Shown: positions 21,481-32,619 of the stretch, one piece after another
Layout: each line of letters starts with the position of its first letter
Numbering within the stretch: position 1 is the stretch's first letter
Source of the DNA: Alentia gelatinosa
Lineage: Eukaryota; Annelida; Polychaeta; Phyllodocida; Polynoidae
Length of the DNA: 64,000 bases
Reading direction: 5' to 3'
Assembly: GCA_950022655.1 (NCBI GenBank)
Contig: OX465582.1
Coordinates: forward strand, 88,723,801 to 88,787,800
Notes under the pieces: model-generated
The model's input: the letters and a program-made list of their open reading frames with translations, nothing else
What the model was told of the DNA's origin: nothing
Database searches by the model: none
Program-made: the position numbers and the translations under genes

Positions 21481-22162
21481 GTTCGTACATGAAAACCCTT
21501 TTCTGTACCTCATACAAGGGTTATCGTATGGTAATTTCTAAGTCTGTTCGCTAAGACAGTCTTAGCCGTCCATAAGGTCGTCCATAACTGTTGAATAAAG
21601 TTGACCCACATCGTCCCTGGGTCTCGTTGGCGTTCAGAAAACGGTTTTCATGTACGATCTAAGATTATTAAACGGACCCCAGTCTCGTGTGGCGGGTGTA
21701 TTCATTACGCGGCACTTAAACTCAGGGTATTCCCACACCTGAGCCTACAGCTTTCTCAGCCCTCAGCGCAAAAAGACTGGAGATTGATGAAGCACCTTAA
21801 TATGGGACTGCATGGCGATTCACCAAGCAATCCGCAGCAGGCAATGCGCACGTAAAACATCATGTGGTGAAGTACTATTGGAGATAATTCAATTTTTACA
21901 ATTGGCATTCTATTATGACCAAAAAACGTTTACATTTGGTCTCGAATTCAACATTAATTCTTTTATACACATATTATACTACCTAGTAATTTTTTTCAGT
22001 TCGGTTCGCTACAGACACTGTTTCAGTCTACCACCTCCCCATTTTCTATCTTACTAAATTGGTAGATCTTTGGTTTTATTTGACTAGGCATTAAAAATGA
22101 AGATGATGTAAGACTTAATGAGAACTCTGAGATATGGTATAATTAGGTAAACTATTGGAGCT

Positions 22163-22545
22163 CAACCACGACAAGGCGATGACAAGTGCCGACAAGAAAG
22201 TTCCAATCGGCGCTTGTCGCAGCCTTGTCATAAGAAGGGGGGCTTTACAACAGCGTTGTTGGGTGTGTCGGCAAGTGCACGCTCCACCAAAATTTCCTAT
22301 CGTAGACCTCTGCAACATGCTCCCAACATGCCAGGACACTCCACAACAAGGGGAAAATTAAAACCTGCTCGATGTTGTCATAGCCCTGTCTGAAGGCTCC
22401 CGACAAGCTTCCAATCATGGCCTTGTCATGGCCTTGTCTTAGACTCTTGTTGGGAACTGGGGTCCACCAATCATGAAAAGGGCTCCAATCATAGGCCTGT
22501 CGTGGACCTTGTCGGGAAACCATTGTCGTAGCCTTGTCGTGGTTG
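22163..22545. mobile_element. Foldback element with CAACCACGACAAGGC ends
   Basis: caaccacgacaaggc at 22163-22177 is the exact inverse of gccttgtcgtggttg at 22531-22545. Inside, gccttgtc/gacaaggc-type words recur at least eight times on both strands, giving many alternative hairpins. No coding potential. Confidence 0.7.
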
Positions 22546-22648
22546 ATGGATGCCCCCCCTTACTATACATGGTGCATGATTTGCTATATTGGCTGTATTC
22601 AGTAACCTAAAAGTATTGAAAAAAACATGTTATCTGCAAAAGAGTTTT

Positions 22649-22771
22649 GGCTCACTCCTGGGATTTATGTCCCATAGGCTTATCATTGGGAACCCGTTCT
22701 CCATGCCCTACGAGTATTGCAGTCTGTTCTCCATGGCCTATATCCTGTGTGTTGTCCATTTAGTGTGTATA
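22649..22771 (+). repeat. TATCTCACCCC cassette, short copy
   Basis: Runs from ggctcactcctgggattta, through gtcccataggcttatcattggg, to tgtataggggtgagat. About 123 bp, homologous to the 140-bp cassettes at 39086 and 45132. It is followed by gaattcagaaaggaattcgctttggtcaaagtc, the arm seen next to other cassettes. Confidence 0.65.
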
Positions 22772-23432
22772 GGGGTGAGATGAATTCAGAAAGGAATTCG
22801 CTTTGGTCAAAGTCATCATTTTCATACTCCAAAACTGGTTAGTTTCTTCTTTAGTAATCAGGGATGTCATTTCTCCACTTTTTCAAGGAAATCCACTTTT
22901 TCCTTTTTAGAATATAAATTTGTTGTTTTTGTGTAAAATAAAAAAGAATATATCTAAGCTTCATTCAGCCCCATAAAATGGGTTTGAACATCCCAACACA
23001 CCCACAGCCCCATGACGTAGCTGAAAATGACGTATTTCTATGTATTTTTAGTCTACATGAGGCAGCAAATTCCAAATAAAAAAATATTTCCACTTTTTTC
23101 TGACCCCTCAACTGACATCCCTGAGTAATTAACAACAAGGGATGGTCGCATGGTACACTGATGGGCAGTCACATGTATAATACACAATCTTCCTAGAGAT
23201 TGATAAAAGAACTCTGCTCATCTTAAAAAAGAAAAAAAAAAACAACTTAATCACACGAAACACGATGATTAATACGTGATACAGTTGCATTTGCGTGATT
23301 CTTTATTTAGTCTCTTATACACTGAACTTTACATACGTTCCTAGAAAATTTCAATGGGGATTTCTTATACTGATATTCCAGAACTTTTGTTTTATGTCAA
23401 AGGGTACACCCTGCACTTTGATAAATGGTTAA

Positions 23433-23789
23433 TCCATTCATTAAGTGATCCCTTGAGGCATTGCCAGTGTGGGACGAATGATGCCTTGAGGCATTCCCCA
23501 GCACAGGGCGAATGATGCCCTGAAGCATCATTTACAATATTTATGATATTGTTTTATCAAGAAATGATGAATCAATGAACACGAAACTTACAGAGAATAT
23601 ACTTATGATATAATATTTAACATTGTAAGGTAAAATAAATAATCATATTAAGGTTGAAGTGTCAGACCACATGATAAAACAACTGAATCTAAGTTTGGAC
23701 CATAATAGGCTCACCCCCTAGCATTATACCTGTCCCAGGTACCCGTCCCCACCAACATGGGTCTGTCACACATCCCAGCCTGTAAAGGG
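23433..23789. mobile_element. piggyBac-like MITE with GATGCC palindromes
   Basis: TTAA at 23429-23432 and 23790-23793. The right terminus is cctgtaaaggg; the left is degenerate (tccattcattaag). Near the left end are gatcccttgaggcattgcc, gatgccttgaggcattcc and gatgccctgaagcatc. The AT-rich interior (aagaaatgatgaatcaatg) matches the same position in the 13091 copy. Confidence 0.65.
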
Positions 23790-24754
23790 TTAATGACCGT
23801 CAGAATACAAAACTTGCCAAGAAAAGCTGTATGTGCCCCAAATTTCCTGTCTAAATCTAAATATATGTGTTTTTATTTTTCAGGTGAGTGCCTCTTTGTT
23901 CACTGGTTAATACAATAGGGACGAACCCTCAAATGTAAGTATATTTTATGCAGAGTTTCAACTAGGGTTTTATAGTATCATTGTATACCCAAGCCTAAAC
24001 GTCGATGAAATACTACCTGCTGCTAGGGATGCAGTATAAATAATGTTTCGGGCTCAATGTGACATACAAAAACATCGTGAGTGAGCCTGTAGTGATTGCT
24101 GTTCGGGGTTATTTGTCTAATATGACTACAGCTTGACGCCAGAGATGGAGGGCCATAATTTTATCTCCATATTGATTCTAGGTTTTCTTAGTATCTTCCA
24201 GCTCACCAATACATGCCATAAAGATCTAGAGATATAGAACTGAGGAACAATTTACATTTTTCGCATTCACTATTGAATGATTTAGTAGTATAACCAAGAA
24301 GATTCTGTTGCTCCTATGTAAGTTAATGTCTGAAAACATGGAATACGTCCATTTGACAATGTTGGCTGGGACTCAGAGAGGCAATTAGCCATGTGAAGTA
24401 CCTTAACATCATGTCTACCGCAGAGGAATTATAAGTGCTCTGCTCTTATCATACGCTTTACTTTCCATGGTTGAAACGCCCAATCAATTTACTCAAATAC
24501 TCAAATTTAATCAATTACTCGAGTAATTTATGCATGGAGTTGTCCCTATGCCTTTTCCGCCATATAAGGAATATAGAAGGCATGGATTGACCCAGCAGCC
24601 AATGACTGCATTCCCAGCAAAACACAACCTTCACCCTGACCTCCTTACATAGTGTTTAATAGTGTCATAAAATGGTTCTACAGTACAATAGTTGACCTGA
24701 ATTTCTTGGGCCAAAACCACCCACCTCTATCAGTAACCACATTTTCTCTTAAAT

Positions 24755-25125
24755 GTTGTCAGGACAACCTCAAAGCCCCAAGAATAGTTCACAGGAGTGT
24801 GAGCATGAAACCTGTAGCAGTGAGTGGCTGAGAAACCGAGCCACTCACAATAAATAGCTGAAAAGCTCAGCTGCTCAGGACAACCCAAAAACCCCAAGAA
24901 ATCTGACGGCTTGCATTTCCAGTTTACAGGAGTGTGAGCTTGTAGCAGTGAGTGGCTGAGTCACTTGCCGGGGCTGCTTGTCGGAGCTGCTCATAGAGGA
25001 GTGTGAGCTTGTAGCAGTGAGTGGCTGAGTCACTTGCCGGGGCTGCTTGTCGGAGCTGCTCATAGAGGAGTGTGAGCTTGTAGCAGTCAGTTGCTGAGAA
25101 GCCAAGTTGCTCAGAGTACATCAGA
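24755..25125 (-). repeat. 69-bp tandem repeat, two identical units plus diverged ones
   Basis: Two consecutive 69-bp units (24930-24998 and 24999-25067) appear identical; a third is partial. Each contains ggagtgtgagcttgtagcag and cttgccggggctgcttgtcgg. A diverged upstream version at 24755-24840 adds aggacaacctcaaagcccc. Identity of the two units indicates recent duplication. The minus-strand frames are by-products. Confidence 0.8.
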
Positions 25126-25148
25126 GTACATCAGAGCAGCTGGGGCCC

Positions 25149-25929
25149 TACACTGGCCACCAGAGCTACACTACGTTAGCTCTGGTTGGGTTACACCCCT
25201 GACCACCGAGACCCATTAGCTGTAAGTGTTTGACAATCTCCCCGCAGATCTTTCATCTGACCTAAACCTAAGGTTGGAGAATGTATCCAGTCTCACTCTT
25301 GAAGCTATTTTCCCATGTTCATATTTCCTTTGTGTGTATTTTGAATAAAATAACTATAATGATAGACATTATTATCAATTTTGTGAGCTATAAATATTTC
25401 TTGATAGGTATTTCACTTTCAGAATCCACAGATAAAGAAAGCTGTTTGGTATGAGAGTGAGAATTCGTGGACACGACCATGGTTTAACCATACCAACCTC
25501 TAAGCTGGAACACAGTTCAGTCAGAGGTGGAGGTGAATTTACTGGCGCCTAGATTGGCCGCCATCTCTGTCTACACTTCTACACTGTGTTCCGACTTAAA
25601 GGTTGGTAGCGTTAAACACTGGTCATGTCCACAAATTCTCAGTCTTGAACCAAGAAGCTTTCTTTTTCTGTGGATTCTGAGAGTCGAAATACTTATTAAG
25701 AAATATTGAAGTCTACCTTAATGTTATTTTCTTCAAAATACACACAACAGGAAATATGGACATAGAAAAATAGCTTCAAGAGTGAGAATTGAATACATTC
25801 TCCAATTGTAGGTCCAGGTCACATAAAACATCTGCTGGAAGAGTAAGAGACAAGAACAGGTACTGGGTCAAGGCGGCACGAATTTAACCCAACCAGAGCT
25901 AACGTAGTGTAGTTCTGGCAGCCAGTGTA
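25149..25929. mobile_element. 781-bp foldback element with about 370-bp arms
   Basis: The left end tacactggccaccagagc is mirrored by the right end gttctggcagccagtgta. Complementarity continues through gagctaacgtagtg, tctcactcttgaagctatt, catatttcc and ccacagataaagaaagc, leaving a short loop near 25545. An imperfect palindrome of this size can form a very long hairpin. No transposase frame. A diverged, interrupted copy is at 20520-21020. Confidence 0.75.
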
Positions 25930-26339
25930 ACTGGCGCCCCGTGCCGTGGTTTGCCGCCAGAGGGCAGCAGTGGTATCTGAGGGGTTGCCAACAGACGGCC
26001 TTCTGGGATGCCTCCTCTTCCCCGCTGGGAAATACCATCTCAACTTAAACGAGCGGCCTTAGATTAAAAACACTCGACCTTTGTCCCGACCTAAAGCAAC
26101 TCCCCTCACCCTTTTAGGTTTCCTCACTCCCCTTTGTACAGGAGAATTAGAGGATATGGCTTTCTACTGGATGTCTTTTAGTGAGGGATATTTTTGTGTG
26201 TCTTCTAGAAGTGTTTTTATGAGCCTGATCAAATTAGAAAGCCCCAGAAAGCCCCAGGCACTTCAGAAAAGTGAGGTAGCTTTTAGATGAGGAGGAGCTA
26301 GATTAAACGTTTACTGTCTGCGATAAGAGGGCTGACCTT

Positions 26340-26515
26340 TTATTATCCACCTAGTATGAAGTGTTCATAGAAAACACAGAGGGAGTGTGTATGGACATAC
26401 CCGGAGCATACAGATATACCCACCTAATACAGAGTGTTCCTAGAAAACACATAGGGAGTGTGTATCACCATACCCGGAGTATACAAATATATCTACCCAA
26501 TACAAAGATTACGTC
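26340..26515 (+). repeat. Two units of a 75-bp minisatellite
   Basis: Two consecutive units containing gtgttcmtagaaaacaca, gggagtgtgtat and catacccggagcatacagat. The same unit forms a longer array at 61255-61680, 35 kb away, so the minisatellite is dispersed and probably carried by a transposable element. Confidence 0.75.
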
Positions 26516-26767
26516 CGCCTAGCAGAGATTCCGTTTTCAAAAGGAGATTTTACTCATGTGTCGAGCAATATGGAGTGACGTTTTTCCTGCCAGCAAATGA
26601 TCTCTGCTTGAAACATCCTACAGGTCCACCCAACAACAAACCATGCAATCTAGCGTGTCAACCGTTTGGACTATGTTAAAACAGACAGAGTCACAAATTG
26701 AATTCCAATCTAAGTTACAGAAAGCCACACAAGCTGAAAGATGGTTCTGTGGAGAAATTTCCAATAC

Positions 26768-27054
26768 TTAATTATCCATGGTATACAAAGTCTCCATTGA
26801 GAATGTATCGGAGACTCCGTAAACTACTACCCAGTGTTTAAAAACTGTCAGAAATCATAACCATGGCATACAGATTCAATTCCGTGGTATACAGCCTCAA
26901 AGCCGTAGTATAGGGTGAAAAATAGTCCCCTTGTGCTGTAGAACAAAAATATAGTCCCCATTGATATAACTTTTAATATGAAAATTCCTGAGTTTGATTT
27001 CTCTAAAAGGATGGATAATAAATACAACAAACCATGGTTTTATGGACAGGCGGC
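26768..27054 (+). repeat. TTTATTATCCAT foldback family, truncated
   Basis: Starts aattatccatggtatacaaag and runs through catggcatacagattc, aaaatagtcccc and aatatgaaaattcctgagtttg to atggacaggcggc. It then stops before the long stem. Homologous to 46304-46690. Confidence 0.65.
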
Positions 27055-27454
27055 TTCATTTTCTGATATGCCCTTTTTTACCCATCAATGTATTCTCAGA
27101 TATACAATTAATTTCTCCAGCCAATGCTACACTCCCTGCTACTCCAATATCTTGTTTCTTAACGTGGGTGTTAGTTAGGCTTCATATTATTATTTATTCA
27201 GTTATAAGATGCAATCACCAGGCTCTTGTTGTCAGAAATTACATCAGAATATTGGACACGTTTTCATTTTTTCTCTATTACTCAATTTCAAACTTTAATT
27301 AGAGTTGTTTCTAATACAAACAACTCCATAAACATCAGGGATTTTCTCTAATAATATTGGCGAAAAGAAGGAGGCAACAGAGAGTAAACACTCACTATGC
27401 TGGCCAGCTGATTCAAGCAGTCTACGCAAAAGGTCCAGGAGGGAGTTTTTAAAA

Positions 27455-27957
27455 GAAAGAGCGATACCGATAGAATGATTACCATTTCTAAAGAGTGATA
27501 CTGAACCAATGATTAAGAATTCTAAAGAGCGATACTGATACGAGGATAACGATCTCAAAAGAGCGATACTGAAGCAATGATCAAGAATTCTAAAGAGCAA
27601 TACTGATACGATGATTACCATTTCCTAAGAGTGATACTGAACCAATGATTATGATTTCTAAAGAGCGATACCGATACAATGATTACCATTTCTAAAGAGT
27701 AATACTGAACCAATGATTAAGCATTCTAAAGAGCGATACCGATAGTATGATGACCATTTCTAAAGAGCGATACTGAACCAATGATTAAGAATTCTAAAGA
27801 GCGATACTGATACGATGATTACGATCTCAAAAGAGCGATACTGAAGCAATGATTAAGATTTCTAAAGAGCGATACTGATACGATGATTACCATTTCTAAA
27901 GAGCGATACTGAACCAATGATTAAGAATTCTAAAGAGCGATATTGATACAATGATTA
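27455..27957 (+). repeat. 34-bp minisatellite (dimeric 68-bp period), left part
   Basis: Alternating units ttctaaagagcgatactgaaccaatgattaagaa and a version with gatacgatgattaccat give a higher-order period of about 68 bp. It continues at 28238 after an inserted LINE tail. Some units carry substitutions (aaaagagcgatactgaagc). Non-coding. Confidence 0.85.
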
Positions 27958-28237
27958 CCTTTTTATTAGGGAAAAATGGTTCATACATTTTTATACACCG
28001 AATTTGGCATAGCTGCCGTTCTTCCATTCGGGCCCTCTGATGTGGGTATACAATCATATTACATTTTGCTTCATCGATAGGTAGTTCAAGGTAGTACATT
28101 CTGATAGTCCGTCGGTTGAATATGAGGAAATGGGATGAAGATGATTAAATATCCTATATAATCAAATGAGAATTGGACCAACTTGGACTGAATAGTTGAA
28201 TTATGCTATATCCTAGTTTCCAGATAGAATCCTCACT
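27958..28237 (-). mobile_element. 5'-truncated LINE tail inside the minisatellite
   Basis: On the minus strand: gggcccgaatggaagaacgg, then cagctatgccaaattcgg, then an aataaaaag end at about 27960. Shares its 3' end with 12095-12215. The minisatellite is interrupted at a unit boundary and resumes at 28238, which fixes the insertion limits to a few bases. Confidence 0.55.
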
Positions 28238-28510
28238 CATATTTCTAAAGAGTGATACTGAACTAATGATTAAGAATGCTAAAGAGCGATACTGATACAA
28301 TGATTACCATTTCTAAAGAGCGATACTGAACCAATGATTAAGAATTCTAAAGAGCGATACTGATACGATGATTACCATTTCTTAAAAGCGATATTGCATC
28401 AACGACTGCAATTACGATTTAAAAAGAGGGATACTGAATCAACGACTACTATTACAATCTACAAAGAGTGATTCTGAATCAACGACTACTACTACGATTT
28501 ACCAAAACTG
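28238..28510 (+). repeat. 34-bp minisatellite, right part, decaying
   Basis: Resumes as atttctaaagagtgatactg and continues for about seven units. The last units drift (aaaagagggatactgaatc, acaaagagtgattctgaatc), showing that edge units are older than central ones. Confidence 0.8.
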
Positions 28511-28839
28511 ATTATGAATCAACGACTTTAGATCTTGTGGTTGCGTTATTCAAAAGCAATGATAATGTTGAAGCTTTAAGATATATTGGATTAAATTTTT
28601 TTGGGGCAGGACACTTCCGAATTGGGATGAGTATCCCATAAAAACCATATATTCTCAGACACTTATTGATTACATACAATGAATGATATAAGACCACAGT
28701 TTGATCAATTTTCTTATCGCCCTTTCTTCTATAAACACCTCCCAGGCTCTATTCACTCCCCAATCGAAATTATTTCTTTTGTATGGATAATTAATAAAAA
28801 AATAAACACAGGAAATGGAGCTAATCAGAAGCCTCCTGA

Positions 28840-28990
28840 TAGGCGCGCCGGACGTAGTCACATTGTCCAATCACGTCATCAGAAAAAGGTCACCTGACCA
28901 ACTATTGGCCATGTTGCGGATGTGCCGCCATCTATGATTGGCTGTTACACTTTTGAAGGTGGATTCTGACTTGCCGGGTTAAGCCTCGGT
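28840..28990 (-). promoter_or_regulatory. Promoter-like patch (CCAAT, YY1-like, CRE-like)
   Basis: On the minus strand: cagCCAATcat, then agATGGCGGca (YY1-like), CCAAT again, tgacgtga (CRE-like) and gattgg, all within 110 bp. A well-placed start (aacATGG, A at 28912) heads a short frame that meets cag|gtgacc at 28894, a possible splice donor after six codons. This resembles a compact animal promoter reading leftward. No downstream exon was recognised, so it stays a candidate. Confidence 0.3.
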
Positions 28991-29249
28991 CCCGTGGGCC
29001 TAAATTACCAATTAAGAAAAACAAACTAATAAGAATAAGATAAATATCGAAAAAGCTGAGATAGACGGTATTTAACGAACCTATTTTTGCATCTAAGTAG
29101 AAGAAGAAGATGGTTACTACGGAAAAAGAATGGAAAGTTTTTCTAAATAAAATGGATATCTTGGACTAGAGTCGAGATCTTCCTGTTGAACCCAGTAGAG
29201 GTCACATAAGCCATAAAAGGTTGTGTTTGACCTGGTGTCTGGGGTGAAC

Positions 29250-29601
29250 AGGGAGCCAAAGTGAACCCGCTAAAACCACAGATACCCGTTCACAAAACAC
29301 CATTTCCGGATATAGGCGCTAAGTACTTTGACTATGTAGGTTCGAGATTATATGCGTCATTCTCCAATCTTTTAGATCCATATTTTTTTTTTTAATTAAT
29401 CAACTGTCATCGCAGAGATATTCAGAGTTATTCAGAGATGATAGTAGTAAACTACACTTCAAAAGTAACAAACGAGACAAAAACAAAATTCTAGCCTCAA
29501 ACCCGCATGGGTTTAGCACTAAGCCTCGTTCTTACTGGCCTCCGGAAATGTTATTTTGAACAGAGGTATCTGCTGTTTTAGCGGGTTCACTTTGGCTCCC
29601 T
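29250..29601. mobile_element. Element with 60-bp terminal inverted repeats
   Basis: Positions 29250-29309 and 29542-29601 are inverted copies over about 60 bp, ending in agggagccaaagtgaaccc. Interior is 230 bp of AT-rich DNA. No obvious target duplication. The left arm of this element also supplies the end of a short minus-strand frame described separately. Confidence 0.7.
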
Positions 29602-29651
29602 ATAACCAAGTAGAGCCATCCACCCACACATACAAAGACAGCCATGTACAT
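29532..29651 (-). CDS. Doubtful 39-codon frame with a membrane-like segment
   Basis: From ATG at 29651 to TAA at 29532. The first 20 residues are strongly hydrophobic (MYMAVFVCVGGWLYLVIG) and the remainder is polar. It lies downstream, on the minus strand, of the motif cluster at 29720-29760. The last 22 codons lie inside the right arm of the inverted-repeat element at 29250-29601, so at best this is an exonised transposon end and more likely chance. No family recognised. Confidence 0.15.
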   Translation of the reverse strand: MYMAVFVCVGGWLYLVIGSQSEPAKTADTSVQNNISGGQ

Positions 29652-29717
29652 GAAGATGGGGAAGGAAAGGACAAGGGTTGTACCCAGAATTCACTGTTTG
29701 TCCAGCTGCTAAGGCCC

Positions 29718-29762
29718 CACGTGACCGGAAACGCCGCAGGCTACTTCCGCCAGGGGGCGTGT
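29718..29762. promoter_or_regulatory. CTCF-like site with E-box and ETS-like words
   Basis: ccgccagggggcgt at 29747-29760 matches the vertebrate CTCF core consensus at every position I can recall. Just upstream are cacgtg (E-box, about 29718), ccggaa and acttccg (ETS-like, both orientations). The 45-bp patch is much more GC-rich than its surroundings. Candidate promoter or insulator; no expression evidence is available. Confidence 0.35.
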
Positions 29763-29811
29763 TTAACCATGGCAAGACTGTAGACAGAAAAAAAATCTTT
29801 TTCGTAGATTT

Positions 29812-29935
29812 TTTATCTTTTTTTTCTCAAAATTTCTTTATTGAGCAGTTATAATGTTAACCTTGATAAAGGACACCCAAAGTCTGAAACGTTGTTTCAA
29901 TGAAAAATGTCTGTTACACAGTTCGGTTGCTTTGT
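29812..29935. repeat. Possible Penelope-like element 3' remnant
   Basis: The segment ttgataaaggacacccaaag followed by tctgaaacgttgtttcaatg resembles a motif often seen at the end of Penelope-like and related retroelements in animals. Only this short piece is present; assignment is tentative. Confidence 0.25.
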
Positions 29936-30483
29936 AGTTCTATCCACACATAAGTTAACAGACATGTTAATAGAAAATGTTCTTTTAGCCCTTCAAATAA
30001 TCAAGATACTGTGAAAAAGGTCACCCAGTAAAGAAATCTTTTCTCATTTTCGAAAAGGATGTTCTTTTTTTCTCACAATGTTAGCATTGTCAAACTATAG
30101 ACATGTACATACAATGTTCTGCTAAGACCTCATGTAAGTCCTGAATAGGACATGGGAGGCACTTCAAGGATCAAGCCACTGGAGCCAGCAGAGTATAGGG
30201 TATACTTTACCCAAGCTGACACCTCCAGTCTAAATAAAAGCCTTAACAATTTTTTTTTTTTAAAAAGGAGCTTGTCGGGGTTTTGAGGCCAGGACCAGGT
30301 CTTTTTAACCAAACACGTTCACGACCACCTGGGACACAGCACAGCAATCAGAGGATGGCTTTCATCATAGACTGTCCAACACATGGATAGGATATTAGGA
30401 GAAAAATGGCGTAGGAGCGGAGTAGAAATGGTGACATTTTATTGATATAACTCAACAGACTACCTCTCATGTGGTAGTTCTAG

Positions 30484-31310
30484 TTTTTTTGTTTATTATT
30501 TTTCAGAATTTACATCAGAACTTCAGAATTTACATCAGATCTTCCTGTTGACAATGTCAGGCACACATAAATCACGAAGTAAACACAAAGAATTGGTAGT
30601 GGGATGAGATGAGATGTTGTGCAGTGTTGGTGATATTGTGGTCATTATAACAATTTTGCACAGTCATTGGTTGATAGGTGAAATATGAGTTGATGATATG
30701 AGATGAAGAACACATAATGTACTTAACCATTTCAGAGCTCAATCCAGTTGCCTGCCCTTCAACCTCACATGGTTCTTATATGCTGATATTTTTTCACAGT
30801 TTTGGACCTCCTTTGACAAGCCATTCCAGAGTAACATACCCTCATATAAGGGGTTCCTCTTGAAATGGCTCGTCCGAGGCCGTTTTAGAGACAGTTGATG
30901 TTTTTCCTACGCTCTAGTGCGGGGGTTTTCAGCTGGCATAATATTCCTACAATACCTCCTCATGAAGACCATCTTAAGATATTTTCGTCTCACAGAGAGC
31001 AGTTCTACCTTGCGTAACTCATGTAGTTGTTTTATCCTATGTTCTCCAATCCTAGACCTAGTACATACTGGAAGGGCTCTATTTTGGGCTTTTGCAGCTT
31101 TTCCAAGTGCATTCAGAGAAGCTCCACTTATAAAGTAACATGAGTAATCAAAGATCAGAGCTACCAGAGTTTTGTAGATTTTTATACTTACTGACATAGT
31201 TAAAAATTTTCTAATTCTAGCCAATTGATAAATCCGTTGATGGACTTTTTTTTACAGAATCATTAATCATGTTAGATGCTAGTCGCACTCCCGTTAAATC
31301 ATACGCTCCC
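30484..31310 (-). mobile_element. 5'-truncated LINE copy (CR1/L2/Jockey-like)
   Basis: Minus-strand retroposon fragment: the end of the reverse-transcriptase frame (to 30739), a 3' UTR, and a terminus with a duplicated word (ttctgatgtaaattctga) followed by aataataaacaaaaaaac at about 30484-30500. The upper boundary is uncertain because the coding similarity fades past 31300. Confidence 0.7.
30739..31300 (-). pseudogene. LINE ORF2 reverse-transcriptase C-terminal remnant
   Basis: The minus-strand frame from about 31224 to 30910 reads KIYKTLV.LIFDYSCYF, AKAQNRAL and ELLSVRRKYLKM, the order typical of the thumb/C-terminal region of CR1- and Jockey-group ORF2. One in-frame stop (30907-30909) is followed in the same frame by 55 codons containing RTSHF, LLWNGLSKEVQN and AYKNHVRLKG, up to TGA at 30739. 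Upstream, an A8 run near 31247 breaks the frame. Dead copy: truncated, frameshifted, stop-containing. Confidence 0.75.
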
Positions 31311-31494
31311 CAGGGTAGCAAGCTTAAGCCAACGGTTTCATATTTAATAATACACCAGACTGTTCCTGTGAAGAGAAAGTAATAAGACCAAGCAAAGGAT
31401 AGGCGGCATTCTTAGAGCTACAAGTATATCAAGTAGCATGGCAAACTGGATTCGTCCCCAGCTATCAGGCAAAGTTTGGCATTGTATAATCTGA

Positions 31495-31575
31495 ATGCGA
31501 GCTGCTCCCCTTGTTATTTCGGTTTGACCTGTAGGTCAAGACCGAAATATATTAGGGAGATGGGGAACGGTTTTT
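31495..31575. repeat. Hairpin element, TATTTCGG stem
   Basis: ttatttcggtttgacct and aggtcaagaccgaaata form a near-perfect 16-bp stem with a 2-nt turn, flanked by ctcccc on the left and ggggaa on the right. Probably a miniature foldback. Non-coding. Confidence 0.5.
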
Positions 31576-31639
31576 GCGGCTTATATTATAATATATTACA
31601 GTAATATATTCAGGAATCCTGAATAATTATACCCTCGAT

Positions 31640-32060
31640 ACTCTCAATACCCTGTGGTGAACTGGTCAGATGTGGTCCGCACCATGCGACAGTAGTGTAT
31701 TTTTATATATTCAATGAATACGGCGAGAGTAGGGTATTTTTATATATTCAATGAATACCTACTAGCGGGTGGGGCCCGTAGTGGTCAGATGTGGTCCGCA
31801 CCCGGCGACAGTAGTGTCTGAAAGCCCTAGACAACGGGTGCGGGCGCCGATACCAGACGCGTTCGATGGAATCAGGTCAAATAGGTTACCAGCAAACAAA
31901 ACATAGTCAGAGGCGCAATGTAACATAAATATACACATCGAACGCACCCCAGTATCGCAGGCACCCGTTACGGTTCACTGAATACCTACTAGCGGGTGGG
32001 GCCCGTACTGGTCAGATGTGGTCTGCACCCGCCGACAGTAGTGTATTTCTATATATTGCT
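31640..32060. repeat. Nested direct and inverted repeats around GGTCAGATGTGGTC
   Basis: The block tactggtcagatgtggtcygcacc...cgacagtagtgt occurs three times (about 31660, 31785, 32010). Between the last two lies a foldback with arms gacaacgggtgcgggcgcc and a matching cacccgtta end (about 31830-31970). This looks like insertion of a hairpin element into one unit of an older repeat. Confidence 0.6.
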
Positions 32061-32619
32061 ATTTTTGTTCAAACCGAAAGTATGGCAATGCCATATCAAC
32101 TATTAATCCTTGTATATAATCTGTTTCCACAAGTCATGTCTTCTCACCCGAGCTTTTCCCGACTGCATATCGCTAGAACTGTGCGAAAAGGGCCCTATAT
32201 ATATTGTTTATTGGATATATGTTATCTATCGCCTATATACCATCCACATGTACGCAAGGAACCTTCTTTGTTTGTAACCAAGAAATAGAGGATCTTGGCG
32301 CATATTGAAACCAACCCTCAGGCTGCGTGCGTATTCCCCAGCATAAATATATGTTTTTAAAAAAAACAACCCAAAACAACATATTGGCCAATAGATCTTG
32401 AACATCTGACCCTGAACCTGTTTTTCTTTTTTTCTTTTGTGGTGAGCTAATTTTTATTTCATTCACTTTTTTTTCAGTCTTACAATTTTCTTACATTTCT
32501 CTAGAACACATTGGTGTGTCATTTTATACACCAGCACATCATGGTCTATTCACATTGTTCTCTTTTCAACGTTTATCCTGAAATGACACTCTATATATAC
32601 ACTGCACGAAAACCACCGT

